NCBI RefSeq assembly: GCF_963576615.1
Contig: NC_088711.1
Location: 15,919,869-15,983,868 of the forward strand
Direction of reading: 5' to 3'
DNA: 64,000 bases
From: Watersipora subatra
Taxonomy: Eukaryota > Bryozoa > Gymnolaemata > Cheilostomatida > Watersiporidae
Shown here: in pieces, positions 12,301-23,770 of the stretch
How the letters are laid out: every line of letters begins with the position of its first letter
How positions within the stretch are numbered: position 1 is the stretch's first letter
The notes under the pieces: generated by a model
Databases searched by the model: none
What the model was told of the DNA's origin: nothing
The model's input: the letters and a program-made list of their open reading frames with translations, nothing else
Made by a program: the position numbers and the translations under genes

Positions 12301-15300
12301 CTGAGAGAGAGAGAGAGAGAGCGTCATATCTCTTTCAGGCATTGTGGTAAGGATTTCGGCAAATAGCATGTCGGCATCTTCGTTATTCCGATGCATTCAG
12401 CACACCGACTGCAGAATTTGAATTTTGAGAGAAATTTTTGTTGATGTAATATGGCGAAAAAAATTTCGTATGGCGGAGGATGAAAAAACATCTTGTTCTA
12501 CATAATAAGACAAAAGGACATAACAGGAACATCTTAACCTAGGGGTGCACTGTAGTAATTTTACGTTTGACTCGCTGTCAGATGTCAACAGCCTCACAAT
12601 TAATGGGTAGTCTAAAAGGATTGTTTGAGCAATAAATAAGTAAAGAAACAATGTAATTAAATTTTAATGTACAAACTGGATCATAACTACTTTTACACAC
12701 TACAATAATCAAGTTAAAGCTAAAAACACCTTTGGCTAAACTGAAGTTTTTTTTTACAGATTTCGCTTGTAGAAGACCACTTACATTTTTTTCCTTTAAT
12801 GGTATAGACCACCAAACCTCACCCAGTTTTTTGTTCATAGCTGCAAAACCTGCAAAAGATATCACAGCATTCTCTGCAAATCCTTAACATGAATGTGAAA
12901 GCGCATAGTAACCATCATAGTGATGAGACAACTCCCCAATAATGAAATGATGTCACTCATCACAGATGGCATATTTCAAAATCTTCCACATTTTTTGAAG
13001 ATTTATCTATACAATCCTCCAGCTGACAAATCACATTAAAATGTGAATTACTGTTATAAAGTTATAAAACTGTTTAAAATTCTCATATAACCTGTTGCTT
13101 ATACGACTTTGAAAGAACATAAAGATTGTAGGTATCAAATAGCAGGTCTATTTTACACTATACATGGTAATGAAAAGTGGACAAAAAAGAAGCAAACTGA
13201 CAAACAGCGACATGCCAATATATGTCACCATATCACCATAAATTTATGAGACATTCATAATCGCACTACAATTTAATATAATAAACACTTAGTGTTTCGA
13301 GGAATTCCACTTAGACATACTGTCATATCAGTAGTATGCTAATGTTTATCTTTCGTGATCCATCCATCGATAGCATCAAGATTAACAAAAGTCACTCCTG
13401 ATGTTTAGAGCCAGAAAAAGAGGTATGCTGGATCTTATACAAACTACTGCATATAGTCACTGGTTCTCAACATTCCTGCAGTTCCACCAGTCTTGCTTTT
13501 TCTACAGTTCTTGTACGTGTATAGTATTGAAGAAAACTTATCTTACCATGAGCATCTTTCAAACAGCATCTATTTGATATGCAAAAATGCCTTTCAACCT
13601 GTTCTCAATTTTCAACATCTTAACTTCTAAATCTTTCTTTTAATTCTCGAGCTAGTGATGGCTTTTATAGCCATCACTAGCTCGAGTATAGCATAACTGG
13701 CTTTTATAGCCATCACTAGCTCGAGTATAGCATAACTGGCTTTTATAGCCATCACTAGCTCGAGTATAGCATAACTGGCTTTTATAGCCAGTGATGGCTA
13801 TAAAAATGGCCATTATTGGCTATGAACCAGAGAGAGAATATATTAGATTGGAACAAATATTTGTAACTTACTCATGCCAGGAAACTGGGCCTGTAGTTTT
13901 GTTCTGTAACTGTTACACCACATGGTATATGCTGTCGGCATTCTATTTCGTTTTTTCTAAAAAAGACAAACAGACAGAAGTACCAAGAACTGCAATAAAT
14001 ATAAACGATGAAAATGCTGTTCTAAAATAAATAATACAAGTGTAATACTTCAAATATAACACAGCTTTACCTTTCCCGCTTTGGATGCTTCCTGCTTTGC
14101 ACGTGCAGCTGCCGCTTTCTGTTCTGCCTTTTTGGTTTCAAAAAACTTTGCAGCTTTATTAGAGCTAAGATCAGCGTCTGTGTCAAAGTCACCATCAGCG
14201 AACTGTGTTAAAAAAGACCATGGGTACATAAACATCACCAAGTTAGCTCAGGTTTACGAGTTCTTGAGCAAATTGTGCGAAGAAATTGGCAGTTTACTGC
14301 AAGCTATTTTAGGCCCACCACTCAGGGGTCCATGATGGCGATCTACAGAACTTAATCCTCATGAAAATCATTATTGGTGCCCGAAAAAAACAGCGCTAGC
14401 AGTTTGCCATATAGGCCGGCACAGTGAGCACACATTACTCAACGTAACGGGATTAATAACAGGAAGTAAAACTGAGCAATGGAAATATTTGAGAGCAAGT
14501 AATCCAATGCAATGAACTTTTTCTGTTGATTGTGTTTTAGCTAATTGAATGTTCTAAAATTGATAGATAACACGCTTTCTACAAGCTAGTAACACTTTTT
14601 ATATGAATGATTTGTACTATAACTAATGGACATGCTGCTAAACATTAAATAGACCATGACAGGGACCAAAGTTGAGGACCTGATATACAAATTATCTTTT
14701 TTAATACTTTGTCTACATAACGGGGTGATGAACGTTTAACTGCAGACTTAAAATATCGAAAAGGTCACAATACGTGTACACTAGTCAAAACTCTGGCAGA
14801 TTTTACTAAAAATTGGATCAGCTCACTATTAAGTATACAGTAATTTTGCTCACCAGCCAATCGAAAGCTTAGTGAAAAACTGTTCGTATTTCACATCTGA
14901 GACAGCAAATCTGTTGCTAAGCAGCAAAGACTTCAATATCCGGTAAACGTGGTTTAGGTTCACAATGAACAATGGCCAGCTTCATTTTCAAACATGATCG
15001 GTAGTTCAACTTAGTATATTAACAAAAGATTAGAGTACGGTTTAAGAGATGATTGCTACACCAGGTAACACCAGAGAGCAAGATTAAAAAGGAAAAATAC
15101 CAGACAATTATACTTCGAAGTGAACTTCACTTGAACAAAAATAAACTACGTATTGCAAGAGTTTTAAGAATTTGAAACATTACAACTATATTCACAAATC
15201 CCACTTTGTCATTGTCTGTCTGTTTGTCTGCATGAATGCTATTTGCTTCAACACTTTTTAGTCGATTTCATTCAAACATCACACACATATGCTCCATGCT

Positions 15301-18300
15301 CTATGAAAGGTCGCTAAAAATATTTGGTTTTGAAACTCTATTTGGTTCTTGAAAATCGGCCTCTTGAACACCCACCTGTGGGTGATCGAATATGAAAGAA
15401 ATTCTGGGTTACTGCGAGTCAATATTATTTACAAAGTTAATGCTCAAACTACGAATATATTTGTAGTAAGTGGAGTCTTGTCCGTACGCAAGGTTTCAGG
15501 AAAACTCGCTATAAAAAACTACACATACATTTACTTTGAAATATAACCTAACAATATAATCAAATGTAACTACTCATGTATACTCATACTTTGCAATGCA
15601 TTCACTCTGAAATCTACTTTGTATGTTAAAACAGTCAAAATATTAGCAACTACAACTATATAAGAATACGCTGTTATTCATGACTTAAAAACTCTACGCT
15701 GACACTTCAATAAGTACTGCAGTAATTGGACACGGCGGTAAATAAAATTATGAACAAAAACGAAAATATATGCGAGAACTAAATTCATAAAGAGGTTTTC
15801 GTTGTTGCTACGTTTTAGACACATGCAAATGGTGCTGATATGTGCTGCAACTTACTCTAAATTACTCTGACTTACAGTTTGAACTAATTCTGCTGATATA
15901 GTTTTTATTATTTTTATACATTTCACTTACAATTTTTTCCATTTTTGTCAGTCACCTACAAAATTGCGGATGCTTCGAACAATTTCAAATGTCGGATGTT
16001 GGAGAGCACAGAGTATGTTAATTGAAAGATTTATTGGAATTTGCCATCCTAATCTTGAAAAATTCATGAGCCTGATTGTGCAGTTATTTTATCTTGAAAT
16101 ATTGTTAGACGACTTTTGCAATCAACAAAATGCCCAGAAATTTAAAACACTTATTTAGCAAAATGGATGTGAATATTTAAAAGATTTTTCTAATAGAACC
16201 AATTGTCAATAGAACTGACGACCTTTACACGTCTACAATTTAGTTTAATTTAAAAATCTTTAAATTCGTTTAAATAGGCGCTATTTATAAAATATTTTCA
16301 AGAAAATTGAAATCTCACTATATTCCTAGCAATAATTATCAGTCTAAAACAAATTCATACTTATCACAAAAAGCATTATTGTTCCATTAAAATAAACAGT
16401 GTTGCCAAGCAACATCCAAATAAAATCATTCATCCTTGACCTTGTAGCTGAACTCAAATTATTGCTTCGAGCTGTATGTGCTCATAATCAATGAGAATAC
16501 AAATAACAAATGAAAGAGAAGCAAATCACTCGTATCACCAATAGGTGTGATCACCTTGATTGCTATTTGGTTGAAATGATTATCGACTGAAATCTAATAA
16601 CGGAATACCAGTTAGCGTGCACATAGCTGAACGTACATAGAAATTGGAGTCTAAAACTAAAGTTAGAGCATCCTGCCAATATGTCAACTTGCACTGAAAT
16701 CAGAAACTTTCGCTATTGACAGTATTTTTACCTTAGCTGGTAACTTTCTTTGTCTCTTTATAGGCGATTGTGGCTGACTTCCATCAGCATCATCATCATC
16801 TGTAATCAGTTAAGTCAACTCATCTTGACATCAGCTCCATTATTAAAACTGTTGTAGGCTGGAGTGAGTCCCTTAGGAACACACTGTGATTCACACTGTA
16901 CATTCAAAAACTAACATAACAAAGTAATAATCAACATCTAAAACAACTACTAAACAAATTAACTCAATTACATTTTTGCCAAAAAACCAAAGTTTAAAAT
17001 TAATATGGGAGGCATCGAAGTCTAGATCAAATGCTTAAATCTAAATACCACATGTGAGACCAGCTTGACTATAGATGCATTCAGCGGAAATGATTCTTTT
17101 GTTATTTGTAATAAGAATATAATCAAAAGTGTACAGATGGATAGACAAAGGCTAATAATAATATAGAGGTCTTTACCATTGCTTCACCTTTGAGGCATGA
17201 AAACAAAGTGTAATCCCAGCAATATGTAGATTCGAAGAAGGTTGTGATAGAGATTCACAACATAACTTACTCTAACTTCAAATTGTTAAATTTTAAACTA
17301 ACTTTGTTTATAAAAATTTTTTAAGTTTTCATATTTCTTACATTTTAATGTTGATATAACCATAATTATTATAGTTTAATTATCCTCACATTCGCTTCTG
17401 AAACTGCAGTGTTTTGAGAAGCATTAAACATTTTATTTCGAAGAGCTTTGAACGCAGAGACAAATATTGTCTCAAGTTTCACATCATATGTTGAGCAATC
17501 CGTGCGCTGAGTTGATCCTAGCTATAGGTTTGTCTGTATAGCCATGTATCATCCAGGAATATGTTTATTACATACCACTGCTCTCAGAGTCCTCATCAAT
17601 ATCAACTTCGACATCTGTTGGAAAATACGGTTCATCATCTGTATCTCTAGACTTTTTACTTGTAGGAGCTGGATCTGGAAAAACATACAATAAACCTGCT
17701 TGCTGTATTCGAGTAAGTTTTACAACTTGCTGGCAGCGAGAATGCAAAGGTAAAACATCACATATGGTATATAAAATTAAAGTCGCAAGCTGAAAAGAAC
17801 TTATTTACTGCGCATAACTTGTGTGAAAACCAAACTCAATTTGGCCCTGTAATTCAAAACAATCATGATAAAATCGAGACAGGAATTGCCCACCCTCGTC
17901 TTCACTAGTGCTCGGAGCTTTCTTTCTTTTTCTTCCGGGTTTCCCAGGAGTCTTAGCCTCATGACTTGTGACGACTGTATTTGAACTCTCACCTTCTGGT
18001 CCCTTCCCGAACTTAATAGTCAGCTTGGGAACCAAAGGCTCAATAGTCTTGGCCGCGTGTTCAGATGTTTTAGGTTGTTTCTAAAATAAACTTAGCGCTT
18101 GATCCAGCTAGACCGAAAGTAAAACTGTAATTCGTGAAAGAATTAGCTTTGATAAGAAATCTAATTAAAAAAATTGTAAAAATAAATTATGTTTATGTTC
18201 GAGTGACAAACAAACAGTCGTTAGTTTTTATTAGCAAATCACTTACGGTAATAGAAACAAGTTATCTGTTCTACTGATATTACTAGCTAGTAGTGGGACA

Positions 18301-21300
18301 AGGTTATCTGTTCTACTGATATTACTAGCTAGTAGTGGGACAAGTTATCTGTTCTACTGATATTACTAGCTAGTAGTGGGACAAGGTTATCTGTTCTACT
18401 GATATTACTAGCTAGTAGTGGGACATGTTATCTGTTCTACTGATATTACTAGCTAGTAGTGGGACATGTTATCTGTTCTACTGATATTACTAGCTAGTAG
18501 TGGGACAAGTTAATCTGTTCTACCGATATTACTAGCTAGTAACAGGACAAATTACAAATGAGTTTCTTTTAACAATGTTATGCTTGGGGTAAACAACAAC
18601 ATAGAAAAGTGGATATTTCTATTACCAATTAGCTCTAAGTTTAAAGGTTGACTTGCAACAAAATTCACATTGCAGTTATTTGGTATCAAAAGGTTCACCA
18701 TGTCTTAATCTGCTGTGTTGCAGGTGCAAAATATGTGGAAATGTGATTACAAGCTTTTAAAAGCTCAAAAACGAACAGTTAATCGCAGCCATCACGAAAA
18801 CACTGTAATTTGGAATCCCTTTATTTCGATGACGCTCTTAAACATTGTAGTTATTGTTTTGATACACGATGTTATTACGTGAATTGAAAGGCCAATAAAA
18901 GGCTTGATATAAAACGTAACGTAGCACTAGTTTATGACAAACACTTCGGGTTTTACAGGAAAGCCCGTATCAAATATAGATGCTCGCTACTTTACAGTTT
19001 TGCTTCGGCTTGGTCTAATCATCTAGTCGCAATCTGATCATGTGACCCGTACATCTTGCTAAATAGCGCAAACAATTTCTGCAGCATTTTTCGACTACTA
19101 CTGGTGATCAACAGGCTCGTCATGTTTATCAGAGGATGATATGCACTCCTTCGAGCTAAAGTTGAAAAATTAAACATTCTTATGGTGGTTTTAAGATATC
19201 AGTGCTCAAATTGACAACATTACAATGATGATGAAATAGACGTGTAATGGCAATAGACATGGTTTTATTGAATGCGTGAAGTATATTTGTGAAAATATTT
19301 CGACGAATGAGGTTGCATGAAAGTGCAAACAGAAGCCATCCTGTTCAACTATGTCCCTTTTGAGCCTTTTCATAAAAGGGTTTTGATACCAATGAAATGT
19401 AATGTGAATTTTGTTGCAAGCCAACCTTTAAAAGAGTTTTGCTGCGTGTAGCATGTATTCTAACAGATTTACTTTGTACCAGACTCAGTCCTATTTAACT
19501 GATTTGTTATTGAAGTGATGAACTCATTGGATCTTTTCTAAAATTATATGTTCACTACTCCATATGCGAAAGCCATAAGCGTAGTACCATTTCTATTTAT
19601 GTTTATGGTGAATAGTCTTACACTTACCAGACAAAAAAGGTAAAAAATATACTTAGCGATTGTTCAACAGTCTAGTTTTCATAAAACAACTAAAAAAGCA
19701 GTGAATGCCTTCAAATCTATTTTCCCAGACTAATTTAAGAGATTTTGTATACCTATATATGCAGCATGTAGGTAACATGTTGATTAACACTAGAGATTAA
19801 CACTAGAGATTAACATAAACCTTTACGCGGAATAACTATACAAAGTATTTGAATTTTCTGTCAGCGATATTTAATTCTCCCGCATGTATCACTCTCTTAT
19901 CTGCTTACTATTGCATACTACCGCATACAGATACACTTGTATATGTTATAATATGTACATGTTAAAATGTACTAATAAAGTTTAACTGTTGATCATAGAT
20001 TAGAAAACAGTAAAATCAGACTGGCTTTATGCTATAATGTAGTTGTGGTATAAATTGTGCATTGTCTGAGAATATCAAAATCTATGTATAAAATATAAAG
20101 ATTTAATGCAGCAAGCGCGAAAACTAAATGGGCATATTTTGAAGAGATGGCGACAAAGCTTTGTTATTTTTGTGTTGTCAACATGCCATATTTTGATTTT
20201 ATTATCAGTATAATATGGTGTATACCATCATAAACATTGTTAAATGAGCTAATATTAAAACAGTATTCAAAACCAAGTTAATATTTAAGCCAAATCTACT
20301 ACATCAACTTGCTAGTCATATATAATTTAAACCTAACTGTTGTTTTTTAAAGACAATGCAAAAGTAAAAAACAAAGAGAAGAGGCAGAAAACCTCGCAAT
20401 TGTTTCAAAATTATGTCTAATTGTTTCCTCATTCCTAACATATCTATATACAGTGAAACATGGATAACTCAAAACTTCACGGGACCGAGCGAAAGTGTTT
20501 GAGTTATCAGAGCGTTCAAGTTATCAGAGCACAGTCACAAGTGAATGTATTTATCAGTAGATACATATACAAACTACATGTATATATAAAACTAAAGTAT
20601 AGGTTGTTTGTTGTAAGTTAAAAGGCATCTGATGTAGAGTTTTAAAGTATTGATCAGAAAGTATAGATATTTTTATACACTTGAGATTTGTGTGTTGTTT
20701 TAGGTGATGTGACTGCCAGAACTTTTTCAGATTAAAATTGGCAAAACCTAATCGCGGTTAAAATGCTCAGAAAACATTTTTTCTTCTGAGTGTTTTACTC
20801 GAGATCAATTTTGTCAATTTTAATCTTAAAACGTATTGTCAGTCACATCACCTAAAACTACAAACAAATCTTAGCCCAATAGAAAAATATCTATTCTTTC
20901 TGATAATTTTTAAAACTGGACATAAGTAAACATTTATGACCAATGCGAGAAAGCATGCTTTACATCTGATCAGTTGTTTCATTTAAAAAACTTATCGAGT
21001 GTAGTCTGTGACAAGGTAATTTTTTGACAAAGATCTACAGTGTGACTTATTGTAGAAATAGATTTTAAACAGTTATTATAGTCCTTAAAACCTTGTTAGT
21101 CTTTTCTAACAAAAATTGGCCCATCGATAGGTACGCCTTCACTACGCACTTGTCTAAACCAAGTCAATAATACACCATCCAAATCATCGTGCGACGTTGA
21201 ACGATCTCTTAGCCTTAATGAATTTTGGTCACATAACGATCTTATTCTTTCTTTTTGTTTAATCCATGTTGACACTGTACTTTTTGGAAGATTTTCTCTT

Positions 21301-22752
21301 TTTGATAAGGCTGATAGCTTTTGTCCTGCTTCGATTTCCTCGAGTACTTTAAGTTTGTCAGAAGGTTTTCACGCTTTTCTCTGCTTGCATGATGCCATCG
21401 TAAAGTGGATGTCTGTTGTAGCGGACGCCAAACCACGAGCCTATTTGTGACATTTTATCTTTATGTATCCGCATAAAATCACTGTTACAATATGTATTTT
21501 GCATGCTGTGTCTATCTTTATTAAATTTTTATCGCTAATACCTTCTAACGTTTATAGCTTGGTCGTAACTAAGTGAACGTCTTAGCGACCCTATTAATCA
21601 TTTTTATACGATTTCTTTTTCGGTTCCATTATACGGTACGGGGGAAATTATATGTACACTATACGCGTATAAAAAACGCTTTCGTTAAGAAAGCAGAGTG
21701 GTCTCAGCTCCGCGACTAGTGGAAACTCCTTCGAAACAAATTGAACGGAAAACACGTTTGTGAATTCGGCAAAAAACTGTTCGAGTTAATGGTGCCGAGG
21801 TCGAGTTATATAGAGCCATTTATCGTTGCATGAGAACGGACCAAGCAAATCCATTCGAGTTAACCATGTGTTCGATATATCCGAGGGCGAGTTATCCATG
21901 TTTCACTGTATATATAAATGCGAGTGTTTGTCTGTCGTTCGTATGTCCAGTTATAGCGATAAAGTCTTAGGAACAAAAAACTGCTTCATACTGGAGTTGA
22001 CCCCGGCAACCACGGTTCTAGAGACAGGCATGTTATCCACTACCGAGGCAGCCCTACTAGCACTACTTGTCATCATATAAAATAATTGTGCACATACTTA
22101 TTACAGCGGTTAAAATACTCACGCTTGAAGCATTTGTGAACATTCTATTGGTTACTACTAGTACGCTTGATGATCATGATTGCGTGAGAGATCAAGACAC
22201 ATAGCAATTATCAGCACGGCTCTTATTATAGTAAAGATTTAGACTAGCTCAAGTTACTCCAAATTACTGAGTAAAGAAACTTATCCAATGACAACTACAT
22301 TACATGCCACTGTTTATCCCTGGTATAAGCTGTTTCTTAGTACCCGTGCAACGCAGACCATTCAGTAGTCTTTAATATGATAAGACCTAAAAAAATGACA
22401 CCATAAACTATTAGATATAATCTATTGTCAACATAAAAAGTAGTCTAGAGCTGATCTGATCAATAAGTGATCGCTTGATCGTCGGATAGCTTTTGTGCTG
22501 CTTGAGTTGGGCAGATGACTGTGAATAACCTCAAAAACCTCTATAGACTCACTGGCACCCAACAATCAAATGAAATTTAAAAAAATCATTTAATTAAACC
22601 ATAGAATATCTAGTAATTGCACCTTTTTACGCAGCTTTTACAGAAGAAAGTTTTCTTACCTTATATGGTTTTCTATTGGATGCAATTGTTTCCAGCTCAT
22701 AGGTGAGAAGTTTCGACGATTTTTTACCTTTTCTTTTAGGCCGTGCCTCCAT
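9395..22752 (-). CDS. HMGXB4: HMG-box protein, HMGXB4-like (10 exons)
   Basis: Ten minus-strand exons join in frame to 397 residues: 22752-22660, 18080-17894, 17674-17576, 16799-16732, 14202-14071, 13956-13872, 12849-12785, 11218-11018, 10134-10045, 9568-9395. Every junction has GT/AG borders and matching phase. The N-terminal 190 residues are basic and acidic low-complexity sequence (GRKRKK, DIDEDSESS, DDDDAD). Residues about 197-260 form one HMG box split over three exons: MPTAYTMWCNSYRTKL, then FAAMNKKLGEVWWSIP, then QWNRKAKRL. The C-terminal 90 residues carry PMDVAAYLSVMGDAL and TVLLDALLSGMSALMCLTQQ, matching the conserved end of vertebrate HMGXB4. HMG boxes bind DNA, and HMGXB4 is a nuclear chromatin-associated factor; that role here is inferred. 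It is shorter than the human protein (about 600 residues). Exon 1 is the least certain because a 4.6 kb transposon-filled intron follows it. Confidence 0.88.
9727..9764. repeat. CA/CGCA microsatellite
   Basis: A run of CACACA and CGCACGCA in the last intron of the HMGXB4-like gene. The short minus-strand frame across it is incidental. Confidence 0.85.
10565..10812. repeat. 43-bp minisatellite, five copies
   Basis: The unit contains CAGTCATTTGATAACG and TATAAAAGGAATTACAC. Five copies are present; the first and last are both followed by TTTACTAAATGCCCGT, so the expansion appears to have started from a larger duplicated block. It lies in intron 8 of the HMGXB4-like gene. Confidence 0.9.
11872..12552. 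mobile_element. MITE with TA duplication (mariner/pogo type)
   Basis: Starts CAATGGACCCTT and ends with the imperfect inverse ...AGGGGTGCACTG, flanked by TA on both sides (11870-11871 and 12553-12554). A GA microsatellite lies at about 12299-12321. No transposase. It lies in intron 7 of the HMGXB4-like gene. Confidence 0.65.
13647..13795. repeat. Hairpin followed by a 39-bp tandem array
   Basis: 18-bp arms beginning CTCGAGCTAGTGATGG form a near-perfect hairpin at 13647-13688. The second arm then recurs as a 39-bp unit (AGCCATCACTAGCTCGAG plus TATAGCATAACTGGC), about three copies, ending in another inverted piece. It lies in intron 6 of the HMGXB4-like gene, which splits the HMG box. Confidence 0.85.
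15194..15372 (+). repeat. Dispersed repeat shared with the FASN intron copy
   Basis: Matches 53543-53716 in the same orientation, from CCACTTTGTCATTG through AAAAATATTTGGTTT to the CCTCTT block. It is non-coding; the small frame at 15349-15546 overlaps its end and is not supported. Probably a SINE-like or non-autonomous element. Confidence 0.65.
18256..18545. repeat. 42-bp minisatellite, seven copies
   Basis: Unit: GTTATCTGTTCTACTGATAT, then TACTAGCTAGTAGTGGGACA. Six copies are nearly identical; the seventh (18507-18545) has diverged. It lies in intron 1 of the HMGXB4-like gene, 175 bp upstream of exon 2 in transcript orientation. Confidence 0.92.
18645..19427. mobile_element. TTAA-type MITE, copy 1
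   Basis: It begins AGGTTGACTTGCAAC and ends with the inverse ...GCAAGCCAACCT, flanked by TTAA at 18641-18644 and 19428-19431. The left terminal repeat is long (about 150 bp, shared with copy 2); the right one is shortened. TTAA duplication is typical of piggyBac and Kolobok elements; which of these mobilised it cannot be told. No transposase inside. Sits in intron 1 of the HMGXB4-like gene. Confidence 0.78.
20634..20922. repeat. Foldback repeat, about 290 bp
   Basis: Two arms of about 125 bp in inverse orientation around AAAATGCTCAG / CTGAGTGTTTT. Landmarks are TTTAGGTGATGTGACTG and its inverse CAGTCACATCACCTAAA. Related copies lie at about 40690-40960 and, as one arm, at 6225-6350. It would fold into a long hairpin. 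Nested in the pogo element. Confidence 0.75.
21096..21398 (-). pseudogene. pogo/Tigger transposase N-terminus (CENP-B-type helix-turn-helix), truncated
   Basis: From an ATG at 21398 the frame meets a TGA after nine codons, then stays open to 21096. It reads SDKLKVLEEIEAGQKLSALS and KSTVSTWIKQKERIR, the psq/CENP-B helix-turn-helix that binds the element's own ends, followed by the start of a second helix-turn-helix (LTWFRQVRSEGVPIDGPIF). The catalytic DDE region is absent. Domesticated genes such as CENP-B and jerky derive from this family, but the early stop and exact transposon context argue for a dead remnant. Confidence 0.8.
21911..22375 (+). mobile_element. Helitron/SINE-like dispersed element, copy A
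   Basis: Begins TATATAAATGCGAGTGTTTG immediately after the pogo element and ends around ACCCGTGCAACGCAGACC, with ACTACATTACATGCCACTG before it. Copies B (26372-26768) and C (48306-48678) share both ends. The 5' TATATAAATCTCAGTGT-type start and the GTGCAACGC...CTAGTA end recall non-autonomous Helitrons; this is inference. No coding sequence is supported. Confidence 0.55.
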
Positions 22753-22889
22753 TCTTCTTTACAATCTTTGTTTAGCCTATTTAATAAACCGAGGGTTCAC
22801 TCTACAAAATTTTAGCGGTTACAGTTAGTAACTAACTACTGCAATAAAATGAGATAATGCAAAAGAATTTATGCAAACAAAAAGATTTA

Positions 22890-23770
22890 ATACACTAGAA
22901 ATTCCACTGTCATACAGCCCACGACCAAAGTGATATTGGAAAAAAGAAAGGGTACTGATGGTTGAGAAATGCAATATTAGCAGTCAAATAGGATAACTGC
23001 AATGGTAGCTGTAATGTACTGAGTGTTATTATATACAACAAATAGCAATAATGAAAGGAAAAGATTATATGTTTATATCTCTTCTCCTGCAAAAAAAGAA
23101 ATGCAACATTGGCCAATATTAGAAGTAAAATGCACTGATATTATTAGAATAACCAATATTATTTATATAGTAATAATAAAAAACCAATGCACAATTTTAT
23201 TTACATTTCAAAACGGCATAGCTAACAATATCACGAAGTTGCGATATTTATATAGATTTTTAGAAAATCTGTACTACGTCGTCATTGTCCTGTAGTCATC
23301 CAAACTTATAATTAATTATTGCAATAATCTCATTAGAACCGTTAGAAAAAATATCATCGTCATGCCTTTACTTACACTGCGTTAGATTTTTAGAAAGTCT
23401 GTACTACGTAGTCATTGTTCTGTAGTCATCCAAACTTATAATTAATTATTGTAATAATCTAATGAGAAACGTTAAAAATATCATCGTCATTTGCTTTACT
23501 TACTGTATACTGCGTTGGACATCAGTTAGAATGGGAAAGTATTCAAATGTGTTGGCAAATGAAAATGAAAAAATTGAAATCGGCAAAAATGAAACGATTT
23601 CTGTACTCCTATGTTAATTGCCAAAACTTTCGGCAGTTCGACAATGCTATAGACTGGTGAAAAGTGCACGTTATTTTTTCGTGAACTGCGCAAGACTTCA
23701 TCGTTCTATTATCTGTCCCTCGGCGTTTCAATTTTCGGTCTTAACTTTTATTAAACCAAGCTTTTCAAGT
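22890..23770 (+). repeat. Dispersed repeat, copy 2
   Basis: Inverted match of 1-690. Differs by an internal duplication of about 130 bp: the block with TCTGTACTACGT and GTAGTCATCCAAACTTATAA occurs at about 23268 and again at 23398. It lies 140 bp upstream of the HMGXB4-like start codon. The frames at 23023-23295 and 23618-23905 fall in it and are not supported. Confidence 0.75.

Larger units (their letters stand above)
20451..21908. mobile_element. pogo/Tigger-type transposon, internally deleted
   Basis: Exact 20-bp inverted termini starting CAGTGAAACATGGATAACTC, each flanked by TA (20449-20450 and 21909-21910). These are the terminal form and target site of pogo/Tigger elements. It retains part of the transposase N-terminus on the minus strand (21096-21398) but no DDE catalytic domain. 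A foldback repeat (20634-20922) is nested inside. Located in intron 1 of the HMGXB4-like gene. Confidence 0.85.

Noticed and set aside
18256-18545. CRISPR array
   Set aside because: Units are contiguous without spacers, and the genome is clearly animal. The same holds for the arrays at 10565-10812, 50561-50806 and 58490-58885.
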